Shown here: piece after piece, positions 44,060-56,165 of the stretch
How the letters are laid out: every line of letters begins with the position of its first letter
Position numbering within the stretch: position 1 is the first letter of the stretch
DNA from: Isoetes taiwanensis
Taxonomy: Eukaryota; Streptophyta; Lycopodiopsida; Isoetales; Isoetaceae
Direction: 5' to 3'
Assembly (NCBI GenBank): GCA_021234155.1
Contig: JAJEKV010000295.1
Location: 62,001-126,000, forward strand
DNA length: 64,000 nt
Notes under the pieces: generated by a model
The model's input: the letters and a program-made list of their open reading frames with translations, nothing else
Told to the model about the DNA's origin: nothing
Database searches by the model: none
Translations under genes and position numbers: made by a program

Positions 44060-47000
44060 GGCTCTGCGACGGAAAGAGGAATTGTCGTCGGGTCCGCGGA
44101 GGAGGCCCGCCTGCAGCAGAAATGGGCAGTGTACAGAGGCGGTCGAGCTATCATTAGGGATCAATGGCCAACTGATCCTTGGGCATGGGTTTTGAGTGAT
44201 AACGGGGCTTTGTCCCCATGTTTTGTTGTAACGGGGCTTTGTCCCCATGTTTTGATCGGTTTTTTGCTTGGGCTTCGGCCCACGGTTCTGTCGGGGCTTC
44301 CGCCCCCTTTGTTTGTTCTGGTCCCATAGCCCGATTGGGCTCCGTGGATGTTAAAAGTCTCTTCCTTCCTAATTTCCTTCCTTCCTTTACGTTAGGGCAA
44401 AGCCTGCTTACACGACTTTTCGTCTTGTCAAGTGGGCCTCCGCACTGACGCGTGTTGGCCCACTTTCCAACACGGAAAGTCTTATAAGCAGGCTTTCCCT
44501 TATCCAAAAGCTCGCAATCTCAAAACAGACTTTTTTGGTCACAGGATGCCTCATTTGGGGTGATCAAATTTGATAGACCACGACGTCTTCCCCGACGCAA
44601 AGATCCAATGGTGTATCCATAGATATGGGATCCCACTCTTGGATCCCATGATGTATTTGGCACGTATCAGGTGTGGTATTAATCTCCATCGTCGTAAACA
44701 GCAATTTATCTTAGTCGTCCCTTCAAGTACCACGACGCTTTGGGATATCTGACGTGATTCGAAGGTCCGCGATTCCGCATCAATATTAGCAATTAAAATG
44801 CGTATGATCTCGGAGTACATAGTCCTCGGTGTTATCCCCAGCTCAGAGACCTTTGTGCGATCGCCACTACTGAGATCGCTAGAAGTGGCGATTCCAGATG
44901 TTGGCATCCAGCATAAATCCATCCATCCGGATCCCGCAAAATGCGCTCCCTGAAATTGGTTTACCGCAAAATGTAATCAGTGTGTTCAGCCAGGCGCGTC
45001 GCGATTCTAGAAGACAAGAGCACATTTTGGGAGATTCTAACAGGGGGTGTCGGAGAGGGTGCAGAGAGGATCCCGGTAGTTGGAAACATCCGAGGCATTT
45101 GATTTAAACCTTTTAACCTTTTTAGAAACCAGCAATTTGCTTGTCCCCCAAAATCTTAGAATCGTGGTATCCTAGTTGCACTACTGAGATTTTGGTGGAC
45201 AGATAACAAGTATGAAAGCATTCCGGATCCAAGTACGTTCAATTGTCCTTTCAGATGGCAACATCCATTTGATATGAGCACCGCGGATTCCCTTCCATCG
45301 TGGTCGGAGGTAGAACCCCATGGAACGGCTTATCTCAATTGGCAAATCTTAGGCGTTTGAGTGCTTCCCATGAACAAGAGCTTCCGTTCTAGATTGGACG
45401 ATGCTACCTCCGACCTCTGTCACTCTCCTCTCTATGCATGTTGTTCATCAAGGATGATTGTAGGAATAGAGTTCGAGGTGTAAAAGGAACATGTATGGGA
45501 TGGGTCACACGTCTCCAATGTCTATGCAATTGTTTAATTTGAACGAAAAAAAAGGAACCCTGAAATTACAGGGCCAAACAGCAGGTTTTTTCACGAAGAA
45601 AAACACAGTCGATTCAAGTCCCCTGCCTCCGTCGGCCCCTGCCGTCTCCCTCTAACCGGCGCCACCAATATTCCCGTCGGATAAATGCCGGAAAAGCAAG
45701 AAAAAGACAAAATTTCAGGTTCCTTTTTTTTCGTCGGTAAATTTCGGCGAGCTCGCGAGTGGACTCTGCCATGTCACCTCGAAATTTCGGGCGAAATTTC
45801 GAGCTCGCCGAAATTACACCTTCCAAAAATACATGTCTACTCCTGGAATTGTAGCTCGGCGCAAGCATTTGCATTGAAGAGCCTGTAGACAGAATTTTTG
45901 GTCGCAACAAAGTTTTACGGACTGCCGAGGAGGATTCAATTCCAAGCCATTAATGATTCAAAATCTTAAATTTCCTTTATCTTCCTTGTCCCTCTTATAT
46001 AATTTGGATAGGATAGATTGGTTTGCTTGATACCTTATTTATATAGCGACACGTCAGTGCATGGCGTGCGGTATAGTTTTATTGAAATTTTTTCGGCATC
46101 TGGCATGAAAACATTTTCCTTGGTTTGAAGCGAAGCTATCGGATGGATGTCATCTACAAATCGAGGTAAAAAGTTATAAAAATGGTAAAACACACATATT
46201 ATCATGGCATAAAACAAGAGAGAGTACCAGAAGGGTACTAAAAAATGAAAACCCATCTGAGAGAAAGAAACCATGGGGAAAATATATGGAGTGGTGGCAA
46301 CCATAATGTTGCAAGGGAAAGAACCTGGAAGAAAACCATAGACGGAAAAATACCTATGGTGTAAAGAACGTGGCAAAATCAAGGCTCCAAATATAAAGGG
46401 TCAAGTCATGGAGACAAAGGAGACGAGTCAAAGGGCCAAAAGAAGGGAATTACGGGGAAAGATTAATCATGTAAAATATGGGAAGTATTGCAAGCAGAAG
46501 CATGGAAATACAAGGAAAAGGCAAAACATTGGAAGAAAAGGAATTGAAGTTTCAAGCAAAAGATATAAAATGGTTGAGGAAAACCATTGAAAAAAGAAAA
46601 ATATTTGTAACACAAAGGAAAGATTGTTGGATTGTTAGATGACGAAAAAATCTTGGACGAAGCTTTTTCCAAAGGGAAACACAGAACAAAACGGTCGCGA
46701 CCCGAAGCATGCCGATTTAGGCAAAAAGATGAAAGGGGAAGATGCCTAAAAGATTGGAGGCAAAAATTATTCAAAACAAGAGCTTGGCGGCAGCAAATTC
46801 GTGGGTCTTCAAGGCCCATATATAGAGTTTGAAATGTGGTATTTCTGGCTTTTTTTGTGGTATTTTCGGCCACCCGATATCATCCAATTGGTATTTCTGG
46901 CCAAAAAAGTGGTGTTTTTGGCCAAAAATATGGTATTTCTGGCCAAAAAGTGGTATTTTTGGCGAAAAACCTGCGCGACGGGCCGAAATCTTTGGTCGGA

Positions 47001-47795
47001 TCCTTCTTGCAGCTTTCTGAATGTCTTGAAATGCTTCAAAAGCCCTTCCAATTGCTTTGTCTTCCTCATTAACACTAGTTTGATGAAGAGAGGAAGCGAT
47101 TTAAGCTCAGATAAGGCCGGATCGAGCAAAAAATGACCCAAAACAGTTGGTTATGGGTTTGAAACTGCGAAGTGCGTAGTGGCTGATAACGGCGGCCGGA
47201 AACACCACAAAAAAAGTCCTAAAATACCACATCCCGGCGGTCCGTCTTCAAGATTTTCTGGCCGGATTCGTGCTTGAATCGGCTCAAAAACCACGAGTAT
47301 TGACCGTCTTGGGATTGACACAAATCTTTTAATGACTTGTTGGCTACCTATTTAACTAAAAAACTGTATAGGCACAGCAGGGTTGGATTGTAGAATGATC
47401 TGGCATGTTACCAGGCCGATTTACTGGTCTAGAGGGCGATTGGGTCGAATTGAAGACAAAATCATAAGCATGCCAAATTTCTTGGTTGCAATTGTTTCTG
47501 TACATCCGAAGTTTGAGGATTGGGCCTTAAAAAATGAAGTATTTGCGCCATTTGATCTTCAAGGGAACCCCAATTCGACAGGCTGGGTCTTTCCCATATC
47601 AAAAGCCTTGAAGAGAAGAAATAGAAGAACCTGAACAACAATTCCATGATTTAGGGATACCAAGTTCGAGTAAATAAATTGGTCTTTATAAGATTTTAAG
47701 AACCTTACCTACCTTGGTTCCTTGGTTGCATCGCGATGGGCAAATCACTCAAGCTGCCTTTGGAGAAGAAACCTGAAGAGTAGATGTGCCAAAGA
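44060..47795. other. Non-coding stretch with small repeats
   Basis: No gene recognised. 44195-44255 has a tandem pair of the 33-bp unit GTAACGGGGCTTTGTCCCCA (TGTTTTG). 45740-45755 and 45800-45815 form a 16-bp perfect inverted repeat (AATTTCGGCGAGCTCG). 46850-46970 repeats GGTATTTCTGGCCAAAAA about four times at 24-30 bp spacing. Other ORFs are short and featureless. Confidence 0.5.
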
Positions 47796-47799
47796 TGAT

Positions 47800-49050
47800 G
47801 AGGTGTCATATGTGATGCCAAGTGCTGGATACTTTCTCCTTGGCCTCGGGCATTCTTCTGAATTGGGGTAAATGCTCCGCATTATGGGCTCAGCGGACTC
47901 CGCCTCCCCTTTGTTTGGCTCTATTCCCTTGGAAGGTGCTTCCAGGTAATGTGTGTACTAAGCTGTTGGGTATTCCCTTTGGAGGGGATGTTTCCATGGG
48001 GAGGGTGTGGGATGAGATTTCAGGGGGGTTGCGAAACACCTCAATTGGTGGAAGGGTAGCGAGTTGTCCATGGCGAGGTAGGATCACTATTGCCAAGTCG
48101 GTTTGTAGCACTCATGTGTATCAAACATCTGCGATGTTAGCTCCTGAGGGTAAGATCACGGGCTTTGGATAAGATTGTTCGAAATTTTGTGTGGGGCGGG
48201 GATGATGAAGGGGCGGTTGTTATAGTGGCTTGGTAGAAGTGTCTCCGCCCCCGGGAGGATGGGGGCTTGGCCATTCTGGATTTGGTATTTGCATAGTAAG
48301 GTGTTGGTCTCAAGTTTGTTTGGAGCACTCACGGAGGATGGAGCATCTTCTCACAGTGCGGTCTTTGTTGTTGCGATCTCTTAGCCATTGTGTGGCATTT
48401 GGGAAGCCGATGCATTGCATGTGGAGTTGCCCAGGCGCTGCTTTGTATGGTCTTGGCCTTTCCCACATGCCTTCCCTTTTCTCACAGGGGTGTTGCGGGC
48501 TTGGGCTCATAATGCGTGTGCTCTTCGGCTAGATTATGCCTCGGTTTATCACCACTCTTCTCCTTTCTTGTGGGTTCCTCTACCCTGTGCACTTGCCCTT
48601 GGTCGCCATGTGCATGCTCGGGCCGTGAGCCCGTTGGAGGCGAGGCTCTTTGTGCTCACCTTGGAGGATTGGTATTGGGGTGGTCGGCTAGCCCGTGAGA
48701 GTTCTTCGAGCTTCGCTTTCGCTGAGGCGCGGTAGGGCTATCGGGAACAAGTGGCGGGGGAGTATCAGCTACACATACCTATAGTCCCTCGGGATGATGT
48801 GGTGGTGCGGGTTTGGAAGGTTCATCCGGTTGTGTCTTCTTGTTTTGTGCGGTCTTGTTCTGCGGGTGTGGCTATTCATCACACTCTGCCCCCTTCAAGC
48901 AAGTGGTCTCTGCGACTTCGAGGTTCTCGATGGCTTCGGTTTGGATGTGGACATGGAGCTCACTTCCCCTCAAAGGTTAGGGTATTACGTGGCGGTGGTG
49001 CACTTATTTGTATCGGTGAATGCCCTTGTTAGTCGGTTTAGGCGGGTGTG
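47800..49050 (+). pseudogene. LINE (L1-type) reverse transcriptase C-terminal fragment
   Basis: DTFSLASGILLNWGKCSALW, KLLGIPFGGDVSMGRVWDEI and RGRITIAKSVCST (47822-48172), then in shifted frames LDKIVRNFVWGGDDEGAVV and CLRPREDGGLAILDL (48165-48290), and VLRAWAHNACALRLDY downstream (about 48490-48570). This order is typical of the region after the RT catalytic core of plant non-LTR retrotransposons. The catalytic core itself and the endonuclease are absent, so this is a truncated copy with frameshifts and stops. Confidence 0.8.
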
Positions 49051-49477
49051 AGCCTTCTCGCCCTTGTTGTGGCCTTCATCATTGAGGCGTGGAGCATTAT
49101 GCGGTTTTATGCCCTCACTTGCGGTGCCTTGGGATTGGGTCGGGGCTCTGTTTCAGGTGAGATTGACTAGCCGCCAGTGATTCTTGCTTCATGTGTATCT
49201 GGTGCTTGGCCGCTCTTGCGGCGACAAAGCCTGCATCCGCAAGGGCGTGCTGGCAGTTGTTGGTGTGGCTGATTTAGAAGCGGCGGAGGTTGTGGATCTT
49301 TCGGGGATTCATTGACTTGCGGACCTCTCGATTCCTCGACTTAGGTACAAGCTATTTCAAAGCTTTCTGGTGTTCCCGGGATTAGTAGAGCGGAAGTTTG
49401 CCATTTGGCGGGACTTCTTGGGTGTTGTAGACGGTACAAATTATCACTTCCATTATGTTGTGACATAACCAACCACA
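49051..49477. other. Non-coding between LINE fragment and NudC gene
   Basis: No supported gene; moderately GC-rich near the LINE end. Confidence 0.4.
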
Positions 49478-52400
49478 TCATTGTGGCATGCCTCCCATAA
49501 AAGTTCTTGGATTAGGACAATCTCCACTGAACTGCGCCTGTGAAAATCAAAACCAGGGTGCTACAAAGAAAAAAGTGTGCTTAGACAAACTTATATTAAA
49601 GGATAATTGTAGAAAACAAACTTGATATTCAAGTGAATGTGAACCCCCTCTTGAAAACGTTCAAGCATTAATCTACGTTGCTCTTGATCTGCTGAGTAAG
49701 GATCCAACCCACCACGACCAACAATAACTGATTTCCAAGATTGACCCTTTGCACATTTTTGCAATGTAATGTACATCACACTGTCCTCTACATGCATTCA
49801 AAATATAAACTTCTGTGAAAAAATAAGCATGCAAGTTAGATCCAATTCCTTATATGCTTTGCAAATGAAAAACTCTTAAGTTAAACCGCTATCTGTGGAA
49901 ATGGTAAGCTCAATACTCCATTTCTACTGATTGAAGATCGCAAGTAAATAATTGGAGAATCTGCTACCTATTGAGCATATGCTTTGCCATTTAGAATACT
50001 AAATTTTAAAGAAAGACAATTAAGTCCTGTGTAAGAAAAACGGCTCAGAGAATTCAGGCCCATGTGCACTAGGATGTATAACAACAGTTTTCTAAATTCA
50101 ACTAATGCGAAGCATTTATAATGGTTAAGAATTATGCTTTTGTAAGGACATGAGAGATATGCTCATTATAAAATGAATAGATGGTACTGGAAACAAAAGT
50201 TTCATAGCGTGAGAGTCAAAAGTTCCCAAATTTCACTATTTCTGGGATTCATAATAGCTGCAGTAGCTTTGCTCTCATCCATTAGTTTTGCTACATCTAG
50301 ACAAAAAGCCATCTCAGAGGATTGCCAAGATGCCTTCCATCCAATATATGTGCAATCCAAGTTAACTATAAGATTGTATGTAGCTTCATTATGGAAATCT
50401 GAAAGTAGATTTTCTAATTTGAACTAGAGTGGGCTGAGATGATTGTTCATAGTTTAAGCATCCTATGCCAAATTCTGTTGCTAGATTTGCCAATATGTAG
50501 CATAATAACAGGGGGTTACTTTTAGATTTTTATACGCTTTTTCATATGGTTTTTCTATGATTTCGTTGTTGTATTCGTTGAGGTGTACTAAATAGTATTT
50601 CTAGAGTGCACCCTTTATGGGCCGTTGGTTTTCGTTGGTTGGAAAAATCCGAGGGTTGTTGTCTTTCTCTGCATGTGTTTGTGCATGAACACTATGCAAG
50701 TGTGTGCATGTGCATGTGCACATGCATGTGCATGTGTGTGCATGTGCACATGCATGTGCATGTGTGTGCATGTGCATGTGTGTGCATGTGCATGTTCATA
50801 TGCATGTGCAAGTGCAAGTGCATGTGCATGTGTGCATGTGTGCATGTGTACTTGCCCTCTTGGATTCTTATTGCCGGAGTGGATTTTACTACCACGAGAT
50901 GGATTTTTGCTCACACTTACAAAGGTATTTGTTTTTAATGTTTCTTGAGTTAGCATAATGTTTTTTTACAAGGTATTGGTTTCCCGATTCTACAATGTAG
51001 TCTTTTGCAAAACCCCCTTTTGTTTCCTTCCTATGATTTGCTGCAGATTCAAGTTTAGGCCCTCTGTTTGCTTTCAACTCTTGGATATTTCTGGCTTCCG
51101 GATTGTTCATAGCAAGCCGGACCTTTAGCTTCAATCAAAACGGATTCTTATGCACACAACATGCGGATTATTCCGCCCTTTTCCATGTCACGCAGATCAG
51201 TCAAACGGTGGCCACGAGAATACATTTATATTGTAGGTTTGGAACTTTAATCGAACAAGTAAGGTGAATCATGCATTACCTTTAAGCTAGAGATGGAGCA
51301 TCCAAAATCATATGGATTGATAAACAATGGTGTCATTGTGAAAGAGAAATAGTTGTAGCGGAAGTAACAATATGTAGCATAATAACAAGAGGGTTTTCTT
51401 TGTGTTGTAAACTTTATGACTTTGGGAATAATGGGATCAATCTGCTCTATCTTTATGGTAACTTTTACTTATGTTCTATTTGTTTTATTGTGATCAAATT
51501 CAAAGCTTCTGGTGATGAAAGCCTCAAATGAATTCTAGTTTTTTTCTCGGGTTTGAATTCTAAAATTTTTTGTCACCTGCGGTTGGGGGCGTCCCTAAGG
51601 CCCGAAAATTTTTTTTTGCAACACAAACCATTAACATCAACATATAAAAATTAAATCCCCAACACATAACAACCATTGACATTAACAACCAACACATAAC
51701 TACCATTGACATTAATTAACATAACCATTGGGTCCAACACATTTAAATTAAAATACCCCTTAAACCCCCTTTGGTTTAGGTGCATATTCACCGGGGTGAC
51801 GAGGGGCAGCGAGAGCCCTCATAATTGTATTTTGCACGCATTTAAATCAACACCATATAGTATTCGCTTTTGAAATCTTATAGTATTTTGCGAATCTTAT
51901 TATACAAGATAGCAAATTTTGTACTTGCATACCCCACAAACGAGGAACTTTACGTGCACGGTATAGATTAAGGAATAAGGGGTGAATATGCCTATCCAAA
52001 CGGCTCTCGTTGCCGAGTCACCCCCCGTGTGAATATGCACCCAAACCAAAGGGGGTTTAAGGGGGATTTTAATTTAAATGTGTTGGACCCAATGGTTATG
52101 TTAATTAATGTCAATGGTAGTTATGTGTTGGTTGTTAATGTCAATGGTTGTTATGTGTTGGGGGATTTAATTTTTATATGTTGGATGTTAATGGTTTGTG
52201 TTGCCAATATGTAGCATAATAACAGGGGGTTTTCTTTGTGTTTTTGTACGCTTTTCACTAAGGTTTTCCTATGATTTCGTGATGTATTCAAATGGATGTA
52301 CTAATGCGTACATCTAGAGTGCACCATTTACGAGCCATTGATTTTTTAGCCTTTTTTTTTTCCAATGGTCAACAATCAATGGCTCACAACAAAAGCCATT

Positions 52401-54485
52401 TTTTTGTGCGTGTGGTGCATAATGGTCAACAACCAATGGCTCACAACAAAAGCCCTCTTTTTGTGTGTGTGGTGCATAATGGGCACATGAAGGGCTTGAA
52501 GGGCGCATGAAGGGCTTGAAGTCGCATGTAGTGCAGTTTCCCCGCCGGCAACACATTTCTTATCATAACTTTTGATCCAGAGCTCTGTTTCAGATGATTT
52601 TTATTGCGTTGGAAAGCTCTCTCCGAGATCTTTTTGATAGTGTATGATATGGATATGTTTGGTCAAGTTATCTATGCTAAAACAGCAATTTTTCGGCCGG
52701 GTTGGGCACATGAAGGGCTTGAAGGGCGCATATAGTGCGATTTCCCAAGAAACAACACATTTCAGTATCATAACTTTTGATCCAGAGCTCTGTTTTAGAT
52801 GAGTTTTATTGCTTTGGAAAGCTCTCTCCGAGATCTTTTTGATAGTGTATGATGTGGATATGTTTGGTTAAGTTATCTATGCTAAAACATCAAATTTTCG
52901 GCCGGGTTTGGTAGGCTTTCACATCCTACCGGTGATTAATCTGAGATTGCGCTATTGGATATTGTTTTATGGCTCATTCGAATGAAGCTTGCAAAAATTA
53001 CTATGCATTTTTTAGATTTTGAGGCAGTTATTAAGCAAATTCCAAGGCTTCTAGATCCTTGTACTAACAAAAGCGTAAACGTTCCCACTTTGGTTTCTCA
53101 CCACAAGAATCCATGGAGGCCAAAAGGAACTTTGTTAAATTCAGGTTGAAAAATGTTTGTGTATGGGTGTTGCAAACTTTATGACTTCGGAATAATGGGA
53201 TTAATCACATTTCTATCTTTATGGTAAGTTTTACTTATGTTCTATTTGTTTTATTGTGATGAAATTCAAAAGCTCTGGGTGATGAAAGCCTCAAATGAAT
53301 TCTAGTTTTTCGGTTTGAATTCTAAAATTTTTATCAATTAACATCAACCATTAAATCCCCAACACATAACAACCAACACATAACAACCATTGACATTAAC
53401 AACCAACACATAACTACCATTGACATTAATTAACACAACCATTGGGTCCAACACATTTAAATTAAAATCCCCTCAAACCCCCTTTGGTTTGGGTGCATAT
53501 TCACACGGGGGTGGCGTGGGGCGTGAGAGCCCTCATAATTGTATTTTGCACGCATCTGAAATCAACATCATATAGTATTTCGCTTGAAATCTTATAGTAT
53601 TTTGCGAATCTTGTTATACAGTATAGCAAATATTGTACTTGCATACCCCACAAACGAGGAACTTTACGTACGGTGTAGATTAAGGAATAAGGGGTGAATA
53701 TGCCTATCCAAGCGACTCTCGTTGCGAGTCACCCCCGTGTGAATATGCACCCAAACCAAAGGGGGTTTGAGGGGGATTTTAATTTAAATGTGTTGGACCC
53801 AATGGTTGTGTTAATTAATGTCAATGGTAGTTATGTGTTGGTTGTTAATGTCAATGGTTGTTATGTGTTGGTTGTTATGTGTTGGGGGATTTAATGGTTG
53901 GATGTTAATTGGATAAAAATTTTAGAATTCAAACCAGAAAAAAAACTAGAATTCATTTGAGGCTTTCATCACCTGTAGCTTTTGAATTTCATCACAATAA
54001 AACAAATAGAACATAAGTAAAACTTACCATAAAGATAGAGCAGATTAATCCCATTATTCTGAAAGTCATAAAGTTTGCAACACCCATACACAAACATTTT
54101 TCAACTGGAATTTAACAGCAGCCTTTGGCCTCCATGGATGGTTGGTTGTTATATAACTGATATAGACAATGGCTTTGTAGCTTATTTAAAGAATATACTG
54201 TCAATTGAACCCAAATGGCCATCTCGTCCTGGTTGAGGTTTTAAATATTAATCTAAAATCTCAGCTGAAGTTATGGGTCAGAAGGTGAAAATAATGAGCT
54301 CATGCATCTTGCAATGATTAAGTTACTCTCATTCAGCTAAGGATAGTTTTGGGAAATGTCGAGAAAATATAGGGGCAAAGCCAACCAAATATTGAAATAC
54401 TCACTTGCTCATAATATACAATGCTGAATAACTTACCAATGGTCCAGAAAGATCCATCAAGCTTCACTGGTTCAGATAAATCATG
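49478..54485 (-). CDS. NudC/CS-domain co-chaperone gene, three 3' exons; last exon frameshifted
   Basis: Minus-strand exons: 54485-54437 (49 bp; HDLSEPVKLDGSFWTI), 49787-49645 (143 bp; EDSVMYITLQKCAKGQSWKS, then GLDPYSADQEQRRLMLERFQ) and 49560-49478 (HPGFDF, then, after a one-base slip, SQAQFSGDCPNPRTFMGGM). Donors and acceptors fit GT-AG with matching phases (1, then 0). Text and order match the C-terminal half of NudC-domain (HSP20-like/CS) proteins, cytosolic co-chaperones. The N-terminal exons are not recognisable up to 56 kb and may lie farther upstream. The second exon ends in a GGG that replaces the usual Glu before the Asn-Pro-Gly-Phe text. The missing base in the last exon would give a divergent C-terminus, so this may be a pseudogene or a sequencing error. 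The first intron is 4.65 kb and filled with repeats. Confidence 0.75.
50490..50610 (+). repeat. Dispersed repeat T, copy 1
   Basis: CCAATATGTAGCATAATAAC to CTAGAGTGCACC; near-copies begin at 51368 and 52205. In the latter two the text abuts foldback-family DNA. Confidence 0.75.
50690..50855 (+). repeat. TGCATG-type microsatellite
   Basis: About 160 bp of TGTGCATG, TGCACATGCA and GTGTGCATG permutations. Frames on both strands give Cys/Met or His/Thr repeats and are not genes. Confidence 0.95.
51618..52204. repeat. Foldback repeat copy B
   Basis: Starts GCAACACAAACCATTAACAT and ends as its reverse complement (ATGTTAATGGTTTGTGTTGC). Arms of at least 170 bp, extending with gaps to about 210, surround a centre of about 170 bp. 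The left flank at 51405-51570 also carries the R repeat seen beside copy C. Short internal ORFs have no recognisable content. Confidence 0.9.
52526..53012 (+). repeat. Dispersed repeat block D, tandem copies 2 and 3
   Basis: 52526-52705 and 52726-53012 are successive copies of the block also found at 17415-17750 (ACTTTTGATCCAGAGCTCTG, GAAAGCTCTCTCCGAGATCT, TTTTCGGCCGGG). A linker GGGCACATGAAGGGCTTGAA is itself repeated (52480-52520 and 52706). Confidence 0.85.
53110..54138. repeat. Foldback repeat copy C with extended arms
   Basis: Left arm 53110 to about 53505 and right arm about 53735-54138 are reverse complements over nearly 400 bp. They include the inner foldback (CCCCCTTTGGTTTGGGTGCA) and the outer R repeat (from TCCATGGAGGCC through TTTATGACTT to TCAAATGAATTCTAG). 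A transcript through it would make a long double-stranded RNA. It lies in the NudC gene intron. Confidence 0.9.
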
Positions 54486-54750
54486 CTGCCCAGCAACCAT
54501 AAAACAAAATAAGAAAGAGAATAATGGCAAGAAACAATCATAGATAGCACATAAATATAGAATTGACCTCATATCATTCATGATATTAAAAATAAAGTGC
54601 AAAATAAATAGACTCCATCTTTATCCTAGGCATGCCCAAGCGGGTTAACAGACTCTGAACATAATCTAAATCATCTCTATGAGATCAAACTGACGTAATG
54701 CTTGTAGCATGTGTGCAGCTAACAACCACATAAAGGAGTAGATTGCATTT

Positions 54751-55495
54751 TTGGATATGAAACTTGGAAATGTAAAGGTAGAATTTGAAGCAAAAAGAAA
54801 GAAGCTGCAGATGCAAACAAAACTTGTTGAAAGGTTAGGCATCGGAGCTGGAGATAGTGTGGAGCTCAAGCTTTCATATAATGAAGTGGATGCAAAAGTA
54901 GAAATAAAAATTAGACAGTTAAATGGAGAACCTACATATAGATGAGTTTGGATTGGGTTACATGATAAACACAAACACAAGAAGCTCAGTTACCAATCAT
55001 GAAAAAATCAAAGAACTCGAATGTGAAGTGACGATGAAGGGAAAACTCTACTGCAAAGAAAAGAGCATGAATGAGCAAGTAACCTGCAGGAAAAATAGGA
55101 TGGAATCTTTTCTTCATGCGATACAAGGGGGGGGAAAGCACGCTGGTCATACCACAACCATCAATTCCTAATGAGAATTTTACAGCGATAAAGGTTGAGG
55201 TCGTAGTTTGTGGATTTTGTGGATTTTGCTATAAAGGCCTCCATTATGCTATTGTAATCTCTCCATATATGCATTCCTATCATTTGGCATGCGCAATCTA
55301 TACCTTCAAAGTTTCAGAATTTGTTGTCTTTGTACTCAAGAGGTCAGCATAACTTGGCTTCAAAGTATCGGAATCACAACTCATGATGGAGGTATGTCTC
55401 TAGAATTTTCTTATGTTATTTGTAAGTCCCTAATCTATTGGCAAATGCATGAAGGCTTACTTTTGTCCTTAAAGCATGACTTGACTGGATAATTT
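54751..55495 (+). pseudogene. Unrecognised ORF set with coiled coil and Cys/His cluster
   Basis: 54751-54945 encodes a Lys/Glu-rich helix (KVEFEAKRKKLQMQTKLVER). Another frame (to about 55170) continues with CEVTMKGKLYCKEKSMNEQV. Then 55195-55380 reads VCGFCGFCYKGLHYA, MHSYHLAC and CCLCTQEVSITWLQSIGI in shifted frames. The C-H-H-C-C-C spacing suggests a zinc-binding module, like those in some unannotated plant transposon proteins (inference). Frame changes show decay. Confidence 0.4.
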
Positions 55496-55509
55496 TAGTA
55501 TTGTATAGA

Positions 55510-55800
55510 ATTTTAAAGTAGGAAAAACTACCAAAATGCCCCTATGAGTTTATGTAATTACCAAAATGCCCTTATGAGTTTCAAAATTACCAAAATGCTC
55601 TTGACTCAAATAAATGTACAAATAAATTATCAATTTGCCCCTACACACCAAACTTAATTACCAAAATACCCCTACACATCAAACTTATATACTAAAATGC
55701 CATTATATACTAATTCTGATCAATCTACACCGAATTTAATTATCAAAATACCTTATACATCAAACTTATTTACCAAAATACCCCTATACAATCTTGTTGT
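55510..55800 (+). repeat. Degenerate ACCAAAATGCCCCTA minisatellite
   Basis: About nine copies of ACCAAAATGCCCCTA-like text at 25-40 bp intervals, with an alternate ACACATCAAACTTA spacer in the later copies. Confidence 0.85.
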
Positions 55801-55879
55801 GACACTTACAAGGAGCCAGTGTTTCCAGTGTTTTCTTGAGGCATCCTGTACATAATCTATTAAAGCCTTTAGGACCTCG

Positions 55880-56165
55880 TTCAGTCATTATGGTGATCCG
55901 AGAACCAGTTGGAGGGTCGTGCCTTCGCTATCCTGGCCTACGGCGGGGGTTAGACCCCTCAGTCCGTAGCATATCCCGGTCTCCTCTTTGACTACAAATA
56001 GCACACTTATATGCATATAAATTTGTAACCGTTCACGTTGGCTGCTATTCCATGGTTGACACCTTCTGTTGTTCTCGTATTTATTTCGAGTTTATAGTGG
56101 TCCAGATTACTAGTTGGTGGGTCCAGCCCTCGCTATCCTGGTGTACGGCGAAGGCTAGGCCTCTG
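55880..56165 (+). repeat. Two diverged copies of a 90-bp block
   Basis: 55890-55975 and 56098-56170 share the pattern GGTCC or GATCC, AGTTGG, CGCTATCCTGG, TACGGCG, then TAGNCC and CGTA. The spacing is about 200 bp and identity is moderate. No function is evident. Confidence 0.6.

Noticed and set aside
50606-50958. Cys/Met and His/Thr repeat ORFs on both strands
   Set aside because: Microsatellite translation of TGCATG units.
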